From contig JAFRLH010000078.1 in the NCBI GenBank assembly GCA_017431345.1, positions 19,721 through 83,720 of the forward strand: DNA of 64,000 nucleotides. Reading direction: 5' to 3'. Shown piece by piece: positions 18,489 to 27,949 of this stretch. The translations under genes and the position numbers were made by a program. The notes below the pieces were generated by a model. The model saw nothing but the letters and a program-made list of their open reading frames with translations. It was not told where the DNA came from and did not search any database. Within the stretch, counting starts at the first letter, position 1. The number at the start of each line of letters is the position of its first letter. The DNA comes from Lachnospiraceae bacterium (GTDB taxonomy: Bacteria; Bacillota; Clostridia; Lachnospirales; Lachnospiraceae).

Positions 18489-21407
18489 ATGCCTCGTATC
18501 GAAGATTTCTTTCCTGAATGGACAGATTCAAGGCCGATGATTTATGCATACACAGACGACCAGTATCCCGGCTGTCTGAAGGTGGGCTATACGGCTGTTA
18601 ATGTAGACCAACGTGTTGCGCAGCAGTATCCGACAAAGCGCCCTGACGGATCTGTTCCATATAAGATTGTTCTCCGTGAGCCTGCCATGTATCCTGATGG
18701 CAGTGTATTTACGGATCATGATGTCCATGCTATTCTCCGCAAAAAAGGAATTAATGCCGTAGGTGGCGAATGGTTTCGATGCACCGTCAAGGATGTGCAG
18801 GCTGCTGTTGTTGCCGTGAAGACAGGTACTTTGAACACGGAAAACAGGACGCAAACGTTCAAGATGCGACCTGAGCAGGCACAGGCTGTCGATAAGACTA
18901 TCGCCTATTACAAGAATATGGAAGACGAAGGTTCAGGTCGTGTGCCCAAATTTCTTTGGAACGCAAAAATGCGCTTCGGAAAAACTTTTGCAGCGTATCA
19001 GCTGGCTAAGAAGATGGGCTTTACTCGCGTCCTCATCCTTACTTTTAAACCTGCGGTAGAATCTGCCTGGTACGACGATCTTGTTCAGCATGTTGATTTC
19101 GAAGGTTGGCAGTTTATTTCCAGGCCGTCAAATCCAGGGGAACCGAATACGGACGTGCAATATAAGAACGCCGACAAGAGTAGGCCTATCGTCTGTTTTG
19201 GTTCCTTCCAGGATTTCCTTGGTGTCGACAAAAACACCGGAGGCATCAAGTCCAAGAACGAGTGGGTCCATACGACCAACTGGGACCTTGTCATTTTTGA
19301 CGAGTACCATTTCGGCGCCTGGAAGGAGAATGCGAAAAACCTTTTCGAATCTGATGAGGACGATTTCGACGAGGATTTGACTAATTACGATCGCGGCAAT
19401 GCCTACGATGAAACATGGCTACCAATCACAACAAGTCACTACCTCTTCCTATCCGGAACACCGTTTAGAGCGTTAAACTCTGGTGAATTCATCGAGGATC
19501 AGATTTATAACTGGACATACAGCGATGAACAGCGGGCAAAAACCGCATGGAAAGGTGCTGATAATCCGTATGAAGCTCTGCCTCGGATGGTCATGCTGAC
19601 CTATAAGATCCCTGATTCCATTCAGAGAATTGCCAAGCAGGGAGAATTTGATGAATTCGACTTGAACGTGTTCTTTTCTGCCACAGGCAAAGAAAAAGAT
19701 GCCAAGTTCGTTTATGAAGATTATGTTCAGAAGTGGCTCGACCTTATTCGAGGTTCTTATCTGGAAACGACGGTGGACGAGTTAAAGCTGGGCGCAGAAA
19801 AGCCACCTATGCCATATTCCGACACGCGCCTTCTGAACGTGTTGTCACATACACTATGGTTCTTGCCGAACGTAGCGTCCTGCTATGCAATGGCGAATCT
19901 ACTGGCCCAAAAGCAGAACACTTTCTACCACGATTATACGATCAATATATGTGCGGGAACGAAAGCTGGTGTGGGTCTTGCAGCACTGGAACCCGTACAG
20001 AAGTCGATGGGCAATCCGCTTGAGACGAAGACTATCACACTGTCCTGCGGAAAGCTAACAACAGGTGTAACGATCAAGCCGTGGACCGGCATCTTCATGC
20101 TGAGAAACTTGAAGTCTCCTGAGACCTACTTCCAAGCAGCATTTCGCGTACAGTCTCCGTGGGAGATTACAACAGACAGTGGAAGACATGAGATTGTTAA
20201 GAAAGAATGTTACCTGTTCGATTTTGCGCTTGATCGTGCGTTGAAACAAATTTCTGATTATAGCTGCCGTCTGAATGTACAAGAATCGAACCCAGAGAAG
20301 AAGGTTGGAGAGTTTATATCTTTTCTGCCAGTCCTGGCATATGACGGAAGTGCTATGCGTCAGGTAGATGCAGGCGAGATTCTCGACATTGCAATGGCAG
20401 GAACATCCGCTACACTTCTTGCGAAACGTTGGGAGTCGGCATTGCTTGTTAATGTCGATAATGAGACCCTTGCTCGCCTAATGGCGAACGAAGCCGCCAT
20501 GGAGGCCTTGATGCGTATTGAAGGCTTCCGTTCCCTGAATCAGGATATAGAAACCATTATCAACAAGTCCGAACATGTCAAACAGGCAAAGAAGAACGCT
20601 GAGAAGCTGACTCCGAAGGAGAAGAAACAACTCTCTGATGAAGAAAAGGAGTACAAGTCCAAGCGTAAGCAGATTCAAGAGAAACTGATCAAGTTCGCTA
20701 CGCGTATTCCTGTGTTCATGTACCTGACAGATTACCGTGAATACAGCCTCAAGGATGTTATTACGAAACTGGAACCTGGTCTTTTTAAGAAAGTGACTGG
20801 CCTTAATCTGGGAGATTTCGAACTGCTGGTATCTTTGAATGTCTTCAACGAAGCACTTATGAATGATGCAGTATACAAATTCAAGCGTTATGAAGATGCC
20901 TCTCTGTCATACTCTGGTGTGAACAAGCATGAAGGCGAAGCGGTTGGTTTGTTCAGCACGGTTCTGAGTCGTGAGGATTATGACATGATGGCAGGTCAGC
21001 TGGCATCTTCAATGGTTGCTGCAAAACAGGATCCGAACGACCTGCCAGACTTCACTACAACTGCTCAATTTGAAGACGACGATGAGGAAGATGAGCAGTC
21101 AGCAGGTAATGTACAAAAAACACATGAGAGCATGCCTCCAGTGACAAGAAAATCGATTGTTCCGACCCCGCCTCCGACAAGGCCTAAACCGGTCCCGGTA
21201 CCGCCGAAGCCAGCAGCGCCTTTCGATCCAAAGAAGATGATGATCGGAGCGAAAGTTCGGCATAAGGCATTTGGCGAAGGTACTGTCATCAAGTCAGATG
21301 GCCGCATTATTACTGTTGAATTCAATGGTGATGCACAGGGTATGGTGCAGAAGAAGTTCGCATTCCCTGGAGCTTTCCAGGATGGATTCCTTTCCTTTAT
21401 AGACTAG
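18489..21407 (+). CDS. T5orf172 nuclease-helicase of a restriction-like system
   Basis: This protein of about 972 residues joins an N-terminal T5orf172/GIY-YIG-like domain (MIYAYTDDQYPGCLKVGYT, then the His-containing VFTDHDVHAIL) to a superfamily 2 helicase. Helicase motifs are RPEQAQAVDKTI (Q-like), NAKMRFGKTFAAYQLA (Walker A), LVIFDEYHFGAW (DE-x-H) and LFLSGTPFRAL (motif III). The last 60 residues (GAKVRHKAFGEGTVIKSDGR) look like the Tudor-like tail of UvrD/PcrA. The likely role is ATP-driven DNA cutting of unmethylated DNA. ATG 18489 is better placed than TTG 18483. It is the last gene of the methylase operon. Confidence 0.8.
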   Translation: MPRIEDFFPEWTDSRPMIYAYTDDQYPGCLKVGYTAVNVDQRVAQQYPTKRPDGSVPYKIVLREPAMYPDGSVFTDHDVHAILRKKGINAVGGEWFRCTVKDVQAAVVAVKTGTLNTENRTQTFKMRPEQAQAVDKTIAYYKNMEDEGSGRVPKFLWNAKMRFGKTFAAYQLAKKMGFTRVLILTFKPAVESAWYDDLVQHVDFEGWQFISRPSNPGEPNTDVQYKNADKSRPIVCFGSFQDFLGVDKNTGGIKSKNEWVHTTNWDLVIFDEYHFGAWKENAKNLFESDEDDFDEDLTNYDRGNAYDETWLPITTSHYLFLSGTPFRALNSGEFIEDQIYNWTYSDEQRAKTAWKGADNPYEALPRMVMLTYKIPDSIQRIAKQGEFDEFDLNVFFSATGKEKDAKFVYEDYVQKWLDLIRGSYLETTVDELKLGAEKPPMPYSDTRLLNVLSHTLWFLPNVASCYAMANLLAQKQNTFYHDYTINICAGTKAGVGLAALEPVQKSMGNPLETKTITLSCGKLTTGVTIKPWTGIFMLRNLKSPETYFQAAFRVQSPWEITTDSGRHEIVKKECYLFDFALDRALKQISDYSCRLNVQESNPEKKVGEFISFLPVLAYDGSAMRQVDAGEILDIAMAGTSATLLAKRWESALLVNVDNETLARLMANEAAMEALMRIEGFRSLNQDIETIINKSEHVKQAKKNAEKLTPKEKKQLSDEEKEYKSKRKQIQEKLIKFATRIPVFMYLTDYREYSLKDVITKLEPGLFKKVTGLNLGDFELLVSLNVFNEALMNDAVYKFKRYEDASLSYSGVNKHEGEAVGLFSTVLSREDYDMMAGQLASSMVAAKQDPNDLPDFTTTAQFEDDDEEDEQSAGNVQKTHESMPPVTRKSIVPTPPPTRPKPVPVPPKPAAPFDPKKMMIGAKVRHKAFGEGTVIKSDGRIITVEFNGDAQGMVQKKFAFPGAFQDGFLSFID

Positions 21408-21496
21408 AATATGTATAAAATGAGGCTTTATAGCTTCGACTAAGGCAGTCAGTGGATTCAAACCTGAAAAAGAGGAATAGTAAAGGAAGTGAAATT

Positions 21497-21703
21497 ATGG
21501 GCCTGTTTTCATCACTGTTTGGAAAGAGAGAACAAAATAAAGTAAAAGGCACTATTACTATGGAATCCCCAAAAGAAGCCCCTATGCTGAAACCCACTCT
21601 TCACTTGAAGGGAAAACCAGACGCAAATGGCTTGTATCCGGCTGAACTGGTAATGCTTTATTATGCTGAGAAGTACAAGGTTACGGAAGCGTTAATTTCA
21701 TGA
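21497..21703 (+). CDS. Small hypothetical protein
   Basis: ATG 21497 lies behind TAAAGGAAG and gives 68 residues beginning MGLFSSLFGKRE. The C-terminal part contains GLYPAELVMLYYAEKYKV, which looks like the start of a larger globular domain cut short. It ends in a four-base overlap (ATGA) with the next gene. The pair could be one ancestral gene split by a frameshift, though each has a plausible start. Function unknown. Confidence 0.5.
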   Translation: MGLFSSLFGKREQNKVKGTITMESPKEAPMLKPTLHLKGKPDANGLYPAELVMLYYAEKYKVTEALIS

Positions 21704-22128
21704 ATGCAACATTAGCCGACAAAGTGCTGATGGATGGTAAACTGGCCGACGATGAAATCTACCTTGGGGTGATGGCATACAACCGATTTATGTTTGTGAT
21801 TTTATCTTCTAATGCTCTAATTGATATTAGTCTTGCCCATAAAGAAACAGAATTATTTGAAAAATATGTTATTACCAATTTTGCGAAATCTATTAAACAA
21901 CAGGATGTTGATTATGCTGCTGAAAGCCTTGCTGGGCTAATATCTTTAAAAAATAAGAATGAAAATAATATGATAGATATGGTCATGGCGTCTTTGACAT
22001 TCGGTGCCATGTACTTTTATATTGACATAACTGACAAAACACAGGCAGCTCATATGTGGTTTTATACACGAGAGTTGCAAAAAGCTATTTTAGATGGAAA
22101 TTATTATGGCTTCTTAAAACTTGATTAA
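21700..22128 (+). CDS. Hypothetical helical protein
   Basis: The 142-residue protein starts at ATG 21700 overlapping the previous stop. It is mainly helical and alternates charged and hydrophobic patches (LADKVLMDGKLADDEIYLGV, MVMASLTFGAMYFYIDITD). The single moderately hydrophobic stretch is too polar to be a sure membrane segment. Family not recognised. It is probably translated together with the 68-residue gene before it. Confidence 0.5.
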   Translation: MNATLADKVLMDGKLADDEIYLGVMAYNRFMFVILSSNALIDISLAHKETELFEKYVITNFAKSIKQQDVDYAAESLAGLISLKNKNENNMIDMVMASLTFGAMYFYIDITDKTQAAHMWFYTRELQKAILDGNYYGFLKLD

Positions 22129-22150
22129 GTATCCGTGGGAGAATAATGAT

Positions 22151-22402
22151 ATGACTAAATGTCCCCGCTGCGGCGAGCCTATGACCGGCGGAATATGTGA
22201 TAACTGCGGATTTCCGATGACTGTCCCAAATGATGAGGAAAGTGGACTACATATGAAAATGCCATTGAGGCGCTTGACGGAAGAAGAAATGCAGGATATC
22301 TACGAAAGCCTGGATAGAGAAGACAAAAACGCGGTGGATCGAATGGTGGCCAGTGGCAGAAATCGCGAAATAGTACTGAGAGCAGCCAGGGATCTCTGGT
22401 AA
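22151..22402 (+). CDS. Zinc-ribbon protein, transposon copy
   Basis: ATG 22151 opens an 83-residue protein that begins with a four-cysteine ribbon, CPRCGEPMTGG-ICDNCGFPM. A charged helical tail follows (LTEEEMQDIYESLDREDKNAVDRMV). A chromosomal gene at 61118 encodes almost the same first 22 residues, and the DNA of that part is also clearly alike, so the two share recent ancestry. It lies between unknown small genes and the sigma-like gene. Role unknown. Confidence 0.6.
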   Translation: MTKCPRCGEPMTGGICDNCGFPMTVPNDEESGLHMKMPLRRLTEEEMQDIYESLDREDKNAVDRMVASGRNREIVLRAARDLW

Positions 22403-22478
22403 ATAAAGCAGACGTAGAAGTGAGTATAGTTTTTTAAAAGAAATCCTAGGATATATTACAACAGCATCATCAGGACAA

Positions 22479-23393
22479 ATGACAGAATACAGCACAGAAA
22501 AGAGTTATCTAACTGGTGATCCGTATGCCGTACACGATAAGCTCCAGTACGATCCGCACCCTACAAGAGAACGTCTGCTGGATATAATGGATCGCTATCA
22601 TAGTAATGATTACAACCTTAGGGATCAGGCACAAATAGATATGCTTGGAATCCTTTCTCCATACATTCTCGGTATCATAAACACAAAATACGATACTTAC
22701 AAAAAAGATCATCTGGAAGATTTATTCGCTCATGCCTATGAGGGAGTATTGATCGGGATGAAAACGTATGATCCAGAGAAGGGAACGCCAACCACCTGGT
22801 TTCACAAGTTTATTATGGGTGGAATTAAGCGTTACATATATTCGCAGGTGCACCATACTTCATTTCATTATTACGCAGCGGGGAAAAAGGTATATGCATA
22901 TATAGATGCACAGGCGGAGAAAGACATTCCATGTACGCTAAAGGATATTAACATCGAAACTGGCGTACCGGTAAGGACTTTAAAGAATTGTATCAAAGTA
23001 AACTCGGTGACAGCAGGCTCTATCAGTACTGGAGTTGAAGACCTGGAAATTCCAACTGATTACGGCGATCCGGAAAGATATACAGAGCAAAGAGAGGCGT
23101 CGGAGACCATCCAACGCCTTATTCTTGGAAAAGAATCTGAGACAGGAGAGTTCACCAACAGCATTCTTGATAAGTATGAACAGTCAATCCTAATTTTATA
23201 CTATGGACTTGACGGAAAAGGGCGTAGAAATATAGCTGAGATCGAGTCTGTTACCGGGATCCCAAAAGACCAGATAAAGAGGAGAATCTGGCGCCTTCTT
23301 AGAAGGCTGAGGTGTGAGCTTGGACAAGAAAGGTGGAAAGCCAGGCTGAATGAAATTAACAGGAGAAAACAGCAGAATATAACATGTACCTGA
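22479..23393 (+). CDS. Sigma-70-family-like transcription factor
   Basis: This 304-residue protein resembles sigma factors in layout. A helical segment LEDLFAHAYEGVLIGMKTYDPEKGTPTTWFHKFIMGGIKRYI corresponds to region 2 (the DPEKG-x-TW-x-I core). ILDKYEQSILILYYGLDG...IAEIESVTGIPKDQIKRRIWRLLRRLR corresponds to region 4 with its helix-turn-helix. A middle segment (TLKDINIETGVPVRTLKNCI) could be an additional HTH. It may direct RNA polymerase to transposon genes. The first 30 residues (YLTGDPYAVHDKLQYDPH) share a pattern with the N-terminus of the acyl-AMP ligase at 41189. Promoter specificity unknown. Confidence 0.7.
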   Translation: MTEYSTEKSYLTGDPYAVHDKLQYDPHPTRERLLDIMDRYHSNDYNLRDQAQIDMLGILSPYILGIINTKYDTYKKDHLEDLFAHAYEGVLIGMKTYDPEKGTPTTWFHKFIMGGIKRYIYSQVHHTSFHYYAAGKKVYAYIDAQAEKDIPCTLKDINIETGVPVRTLKNCIKVNSVTAGSISTGVEDLEIPTDYGDPERYTEQREASETIQRLILGKESETGEFTNSILDKYEQSILILYYGLDGKGRRNIAEIESVTGIPKDQIKRRIWRLLRRLRCELGQERWKARLNEINRRKQQNITCT

Positions 23394-23477
23394 AATTGCC
23401 GACTGGATATATAAATCCAGCGGTTTTATTTGAATAAGAAATATTCAAGAATAATAGTGAGAATTCACAAATCAGAC

Positions 23478-23544
23478 CTGCACAATTTGTGCAGATTTTT
23501 TATGCTCCTGAGCTTGACTGCACACAGTGTGCAGGTCGTATAGT
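23478..23544 (+). promoter_or_regulatory. MerR-type promoter with paired operators
   Basis: TTGACT (23514-23519) and TATAGT (23539-23544) are 19 bp apart, the long spacer typical of MerR-controlled promoters. The dyad CTGCAC-N5-GTGCAG (23518-23534) fills the spacer. A second copy with the same arms lies at 23478-23494, 40 bp away centre to centre. That copy is followed by ATTTTTT and may also act as a weak terminator for the sigma-like gene. Confidence 0.8.
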
Positions 23545-23583
23545 GTGATTACACCCGGGGGATACAAGAAAGGAGGATGTCGA

Positions 23584-24759
23584 GTGGAGGAAGACAAAGG
23601 AAAATCTCTTCGTGAGGTATGTGAAATAACAGGAGCCACAAGACGCGGTATACAAAATCTGGAAAAACTTGGGCTCATAGCACCATTATCGACAAGAGGA
23701 GTGAGAAACGCTTGTCAGTATGATGAAGCAACAATAATCAAGTTGCGAGAGATTCTTATATTTCAGGAGTGCGGTTTTTCTATAGCTCAGATTAAAACAA
23801 TACTGGAAAAGACAGAGCGTGAGAAAAGAGCAGCTATCAGGAAAAGTATTAAAAAGCTGGAGGAAAGAAAAGAGCGAATTGAAGAGATGATAGCATTTGC
23901 ATCATCTATATATGAAGGACCCGTTAAGCAGTTATTGTTAGGAAGTATTGAACCAGTCGATATAGGAGAGTTTGCTAAATTAATAAAGGCTGTAAGGACG
24001 GTACTCGAAAATGTGAATACTCCTTCGCCGAAGATCGATAAAAATAGGATAAAAGGACGAGAAAGAGAGATGGAAATTGAAGGCCGCAAAATCGTGCTTT
24101 TATTCTCTGAACTATTCGAGAAGGGAAATGCGTCAGAGGCAGAAGTGGGGGCATTGATAGAAAAAACGAAGAAATATGTTACTGAATATTTCGTTGACTG
24201 TCATGATGTAGATCTGTGGTGGCTCAGTGGAGTGGTCCAAGCGGAAAAAGAGCACGCATGGATTACCAGCATAGTCAGTACGGAATGTGCTGATTATATC
24301 TCGGAACAACTGGCGAATTATAGTGGTTCAATGGAGGACTTGTATAATGCAGTATTTTCAAAAGATTTTTTGGAGGACTTGGAAGTCCAGATAGATGAAA
24401 TTTATAACATCTATCGAGGGGATCAAGATGTGGAATCGGTAGAGGGGGTGATTAATCTACTCAACAATATTGATGTCAACGACGATAGAGTGATTCAGCT
24501 GCTAAAAAATATAGATTATCAGTTTAGCTGTTATTCATCATTTATAAACATCCCTTTATTTTGGAATATTTATATGACTTACAAAGATAATGCCGATATC
24601 GTTCTGAAAGCTGTATGTGATTCTACAGATGAAGATATAGAAGTTGTTCGATCTGACTTGGAAAAACTCAAATTTGAAGAATTAGCTGCTGCAGCAGAAC
24701 GAATAGTTATGGCATACATTGAAAAGAAGGAGGAAGTAACAAATGAAGACAAATGCTGA
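23584..24759 (+). CDS. MerR-family regulator with large C-terminal domain
   Basis: GTG 23584 behind AAAGGAGG gives 391 residues. The first 70 residues form a MerR winged helix: SLREVCEITGATRRGIQNLEKLGLI, then REILIFQECGFSIAQIKTIL. A long coiled-coil helix (REKRAAIRKSIKKLEERKER) follows, as in MerR dimers. The remaining 270 residues are an acidic helical effector domain without a recognised ligand motif. The typical 19-bp promoter spacer and two matching dyads just upstream indicate autoregulation. It overlaps the next gene by 17 bases, so that membrane-anchored protein is probably under the same control. Confidence 0.8.
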   Translation: MEEDKGKSLREVCEITGATRRGIQNLEKLGLIAPLSTRGVRNACQYDEATIIKLREILIFQECGFSIAQIKTILEKTEREKRAAIRKSIKKLEERKERIEEMIAFASSIYEGPVKQLLLGSIEPVDIGEFAKLIKAVRTVLENVNTPSPKIDKNRIKGREREMEIEGRKIVLLFSELFEKGNASEAEVGALIEKTKKYVTEYFVDCHDVDLWWLSGVVQAEKEHAWITSIVSTECADYISEQLANYSGSMEDLYNAVFSKDFLEDLEVQIDEIYNIYRGDQDVESVEGVINLLNNIDVNDDRVIQLLKNIDYQFSCYSSFINIPLFWNIYMTYKDNADIVLKAVCDSTDEDIEVVRSDLEKLKFEELAAAAERIVMAYIEKKEEVTNEDKC

Positions 24760-25156
24760 AAAGAAAGAGATTGTTCTTGATAATAATACAATGTCACCGG
24801 TTAATGCCGAAGAATCTTATTCGGAGTATATTATTCCTAATGTAGCCAACGCTGGCAAAATAGCCAGTACCAGCATTGAGGGCATTAAAAATGCCGAACA
24901 AGGCGCAAGAGAGGTGGCATTGAAGGCAAATGAAACAATTGCTGATGCAAACAGAGTGTTTGAAAAGCAGCTGGAAAATCCGAATATTTCTGATGAAGTA
25001 CGTATCAACACAAATGCGGCTATATTAGAGAACTCGAGGATTGCCAAAGAAAATGCGGATGAGCAAAGGAACTTTGCTACAAATCTTGTTGTGATGGTGT
25101 TGTGTTTCGCCGGGGCTTTACTCGGTATTCATCTTGAAAAAAAGAACATGGAATAG
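24743..25156 (+). CDS. Hypothetical tail-anchored membrane protein
   Basis: The 137-residue protein has an Ala/Asn-rich helical body (residues 25-105) that probably forms a coiled coil. A single C-terminal membrane helix (NLVVMVLCFAGALLGIHLE) is followed by a short charged tail. This makes it a tail-anchored inner-membrane protein. ATG 24743 lies within the end of the MerR gene behind GAAGGAGGAAG. It may be the regulated partner of that MerR protein. Family not recognised. Confidence 0.6.
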   Translation: MKTNAEKKEIVLDNNTMSPVNAEESYSEYIIPNVANAGKIASTSIEGIKNAEQGAREVALKANETIADANRVFEKQLENPNISDEVRINTNAAILENSRIAKENADEQRNFATNLVVMVLCFAGALLGIHLEKKNME

Positions 25157-25323
25157 CTCATCATGTCTAAATGTGAACTGTGAAGTCTAGATACTGTTAA
25201 GAGTCAGTGGGATACTGTTCTGCAGGCGTAGTTATACGATGAAATCCATGATAACGGTTTGGTGCTGAGGCAATTGCCTCTGAGTAATCCGCATGGTTGC
25301 GCTGTAGGCAAAAATATGAACAG

Positions 25324-25362
25324 GAAGTCCGAAGCAATTATGCCTCGGACTTCTTTATTTTT
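25324..25362 (+). terminator. Intrinsic terminator after the MerR operon
   Basis: GAAGTCCGA (25324-25332) pairs with TCGGACTTC (25345-25353) around a 12-base loop and is followed by TTTATTTTT. The rest of the 390-bp gap (25157-25545) holds no frame I can support. It contains an AT-rich leader before the resolvase gene. Confidence 0.8.
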
Positions 25363-25476
25363 CTGGCATTCGGCATTATGCACTAATCACTAACCCAAGA
25401 ATTAGATATTATTACAAACTGATTTGACAAAGCTGCCAAATACAGCCCCTAAGGTTCGGCACACGGTTTTGGGTAG

Positions 25477-26199
<723 letters not shown>

Positions 26200-26288
26200 G
26201 ATGCCAAAATGGCATTTCAAGAGATGAAGGATCTTTTGAAAAATCATTTTTGTCAGTTACAAATAAATAATAAAAGAGGTACAGAGTC

Positions 26289-27152
26289 ATGACTATAGAA
26301 CAATACATTCTCATGAGAAAAAAAGAGGACGGCCTAAATGAATATGACCTTTCGAAGCGCAGTGAAAATATACGTATCTGTGTAAACTATATCTTTGAAT
26401 ACTTTGACAATTATCTGGAGAACAGCCCGGATTCTGAGAAGACATTCCTTGAAGAACAGAAACAGGATAAATACAGACAATTAGTATCAGAGTATTCTCC
26501 CGATGTTCAAGATTGGCTTGTTGAGCTTAATTCGAGAACCGGTAAACACGTACACCTGCATCTCAAACGCCTGATAGACGATACATATTTCCTGTTATTT
26601 AATACAGATTCGGAGTTTCGCTCTCTGTCTTATGCAATCTACCCTAAGGCAATAAAAAAAGTCAAAGCATTAGAGGGTGAGGGTGAAATGATTTATAAAT
26701 TCATACGTGACAAGCACAGAATCAGAAGTGAGTTCACGTTGGAGGATCAAAGTATACATATTACCGATAATATTGATCAATGGATATCTAACACATTCAA
26801 AAAGTATGGGGTAAATATCTTTGCATTCTGCAGTGCATGGTGTTCGTATTTCTCATTCACACCCGCTTTATGGGAGAAACAAAGAAAAAAGAGAAATCAC
26901 GAATACGATTCATTACTTGAAGATAAAAGATATGACCTGAGCAGCTATATGTTCTGGGATTATGATTATAAAGCCGACGGAGAGCGCTTTGGCTTAAATA
27001 CTCTATATCGGAATATGCCTAAAAAGGATTTCACGAGAGGAAAAAAACAATACTTTGATGCTGTTATGATGTACTGGTGGACTCATTTTTGTGATAATGA
27101 TGAAAAGGCATGGGAAGAATATCGTGTCCAGCTGGAAGAAAAGAGCTATTAG
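26289..27152 (+). CDS. Hypothetical protein
   Basis: The 287-residue protein starts at ATG 26289 behind AAAAGAGG. It is rich in aromatic and charged residues (FCSAWCSYFSFTPALWEKQRKKRNHEYD, MYWWTHFCDND) and has no membrane helix or recognisable catalytic motif. The N-terminal 60 residues (YDLSKRSENIRICVNYIFEYFDNYL) are helical and resemble the start of other mobile-element-borne hypothetical proteins in general style only. It is followed at 38 bp by the CHAP-like gene, so the two may form an operon. Function unknown. Confidence 0.6.
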   Translation: MTIEQYILMRKKEDGLNEYDLSKRSENIRICVNYIFEYFDNYLENSPDSEKTFLEEQKQDKYRQLVSEYSPDVQDWLVELNSRTGKHVHLHLKRLIDDTYFLLFNTDSEFRSLSYAIYPKAIKKVKALEGEGEMIYKFIRDKHRIRSEFTLEDQSIHITDNIDQWISNTFKKYGVNIFAFCSAWCSYFSFTPALWEKQRKKRNHEYDSLLEDKRYDLSSYMFWDYDYKADGERFGLNTLYRNMPKKDFTRGKKQYFDAVMMYWWTHFCDNDEKAWEEYRVQLEEKSY

Positions 27153-27189
27153 GTATCTGTTAAACAAATCGGAATTTCGTGAGGAGCAT

Positions 27190-27714
27190 ATGAAAAAGGC
27201 AACGAGAGAACATCTGGCCAAAGTTGCGAAGGAAATGGCGCTGGTTCCGTTTCACGGAGCGGTTGATGGACTCGAGTCCAATCTTGCGCCAGTTGTGCGA
27301 CCATTTCCAACGTGGAACATCAGGGAAGCGGACGGGTTATGGTGCGCGGCGTTCGTACTATATTGCTGCAGGGAAGCGGGATTCGAGATTCCGTATAGAC
27401 CCAATGAATGCAAAACCTGTCATCTGGCAGCATGCTTCGGCTGGGAGGAGTTTGCCATCAACGATCATCGGATTGAATACCATAAAGGGACAGAGGCCTT
27501 TGTTCCGAAAGCGGGAGACATCGTCATTTATGACAGAGTTTTTGAGAACAGAGAGCACGACCATATGGGAATTGTTCTTGAGAAACGGGAGCATGCGCTT
27601 CTTGCCGCGGAAGGAAATGTCAACAACATATCCGGAATCATCGAAAGACCAATCGACGAGCATATCCGGGCATATATCCGAATTCCGGATGGATATCAGT
27701 ACAGAGCGAAGTGA
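27190..27714 (+). CDS. CHAP/NlpC-like amidase domain protein
   Basis: ATG 27190 follows GTGAGGAG and gives 174 residues. The sequence WCAAFVLYCCREAGFEIPY carries the expected nucleophilic Cys. PKAGDIVIYDRVFENREHDHMGIVL carries the His of the CHAP (cysteine, histidine-dependent amidohydrolase/peptidase) fold. AAEGNVNN supplies a likely third polar residue. CHAP enzymes cut peptidoglycan amide bonds. No signal peptide is present, so export would need a holin or lysis, or the role is intracellular. It is followed by a bidirectional terminator. Confidence 0.75.
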   Translation: MKKATREHLAKVAKEMALVPFHGAVDGLESNLAPVVRPFPTWNIREADGLWCAAFVLYCCREAGFEIPYRPNECKTCHLAACFGWEEFAINDHRIEYHKGTEAFVPKAGDIVIYDRVFENREHDHMGIVLEKREHALLAAEGNVNNISGIIERPIDEHIRAYIRIPDGYQYRAK

Positions 27715-27904
27715 GAAAATTCAAGTTTGACGAGGAGAAAATGATCATACTGATAAGAGGAGCATCTCACACAAGAAAAACTCTTCTGGCTCAGAAGAGG
27801 CTCGAAAAATGCAAGTAGTGGTATGGTGGTCTCCTGATATCCATGTTACAATCACCATAAAGAAAGAGCGGCCGTGAGCATACTGGTCGTCTCAGTATAT
27901 CAGC

Positions 27905-27944
27905 AAAAAGACAACTTTCCTTGGGATGGGCGGGTTGTCTTTTT
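27905..27944. terminator. Bidirectional intrinsic terminator
   Basis: AAAAAGACAAC (27905-27915) pairs perfectly with GTTGTCTTTTT (27934-27944) around an 18-base loop. With A-runs and T-runs at both sides it serves the CHAP operon on the plus strand and the XRE gene converging on the minus strand. Confidence 0.85.
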
Positions 27945-27949
27945 GGTTT

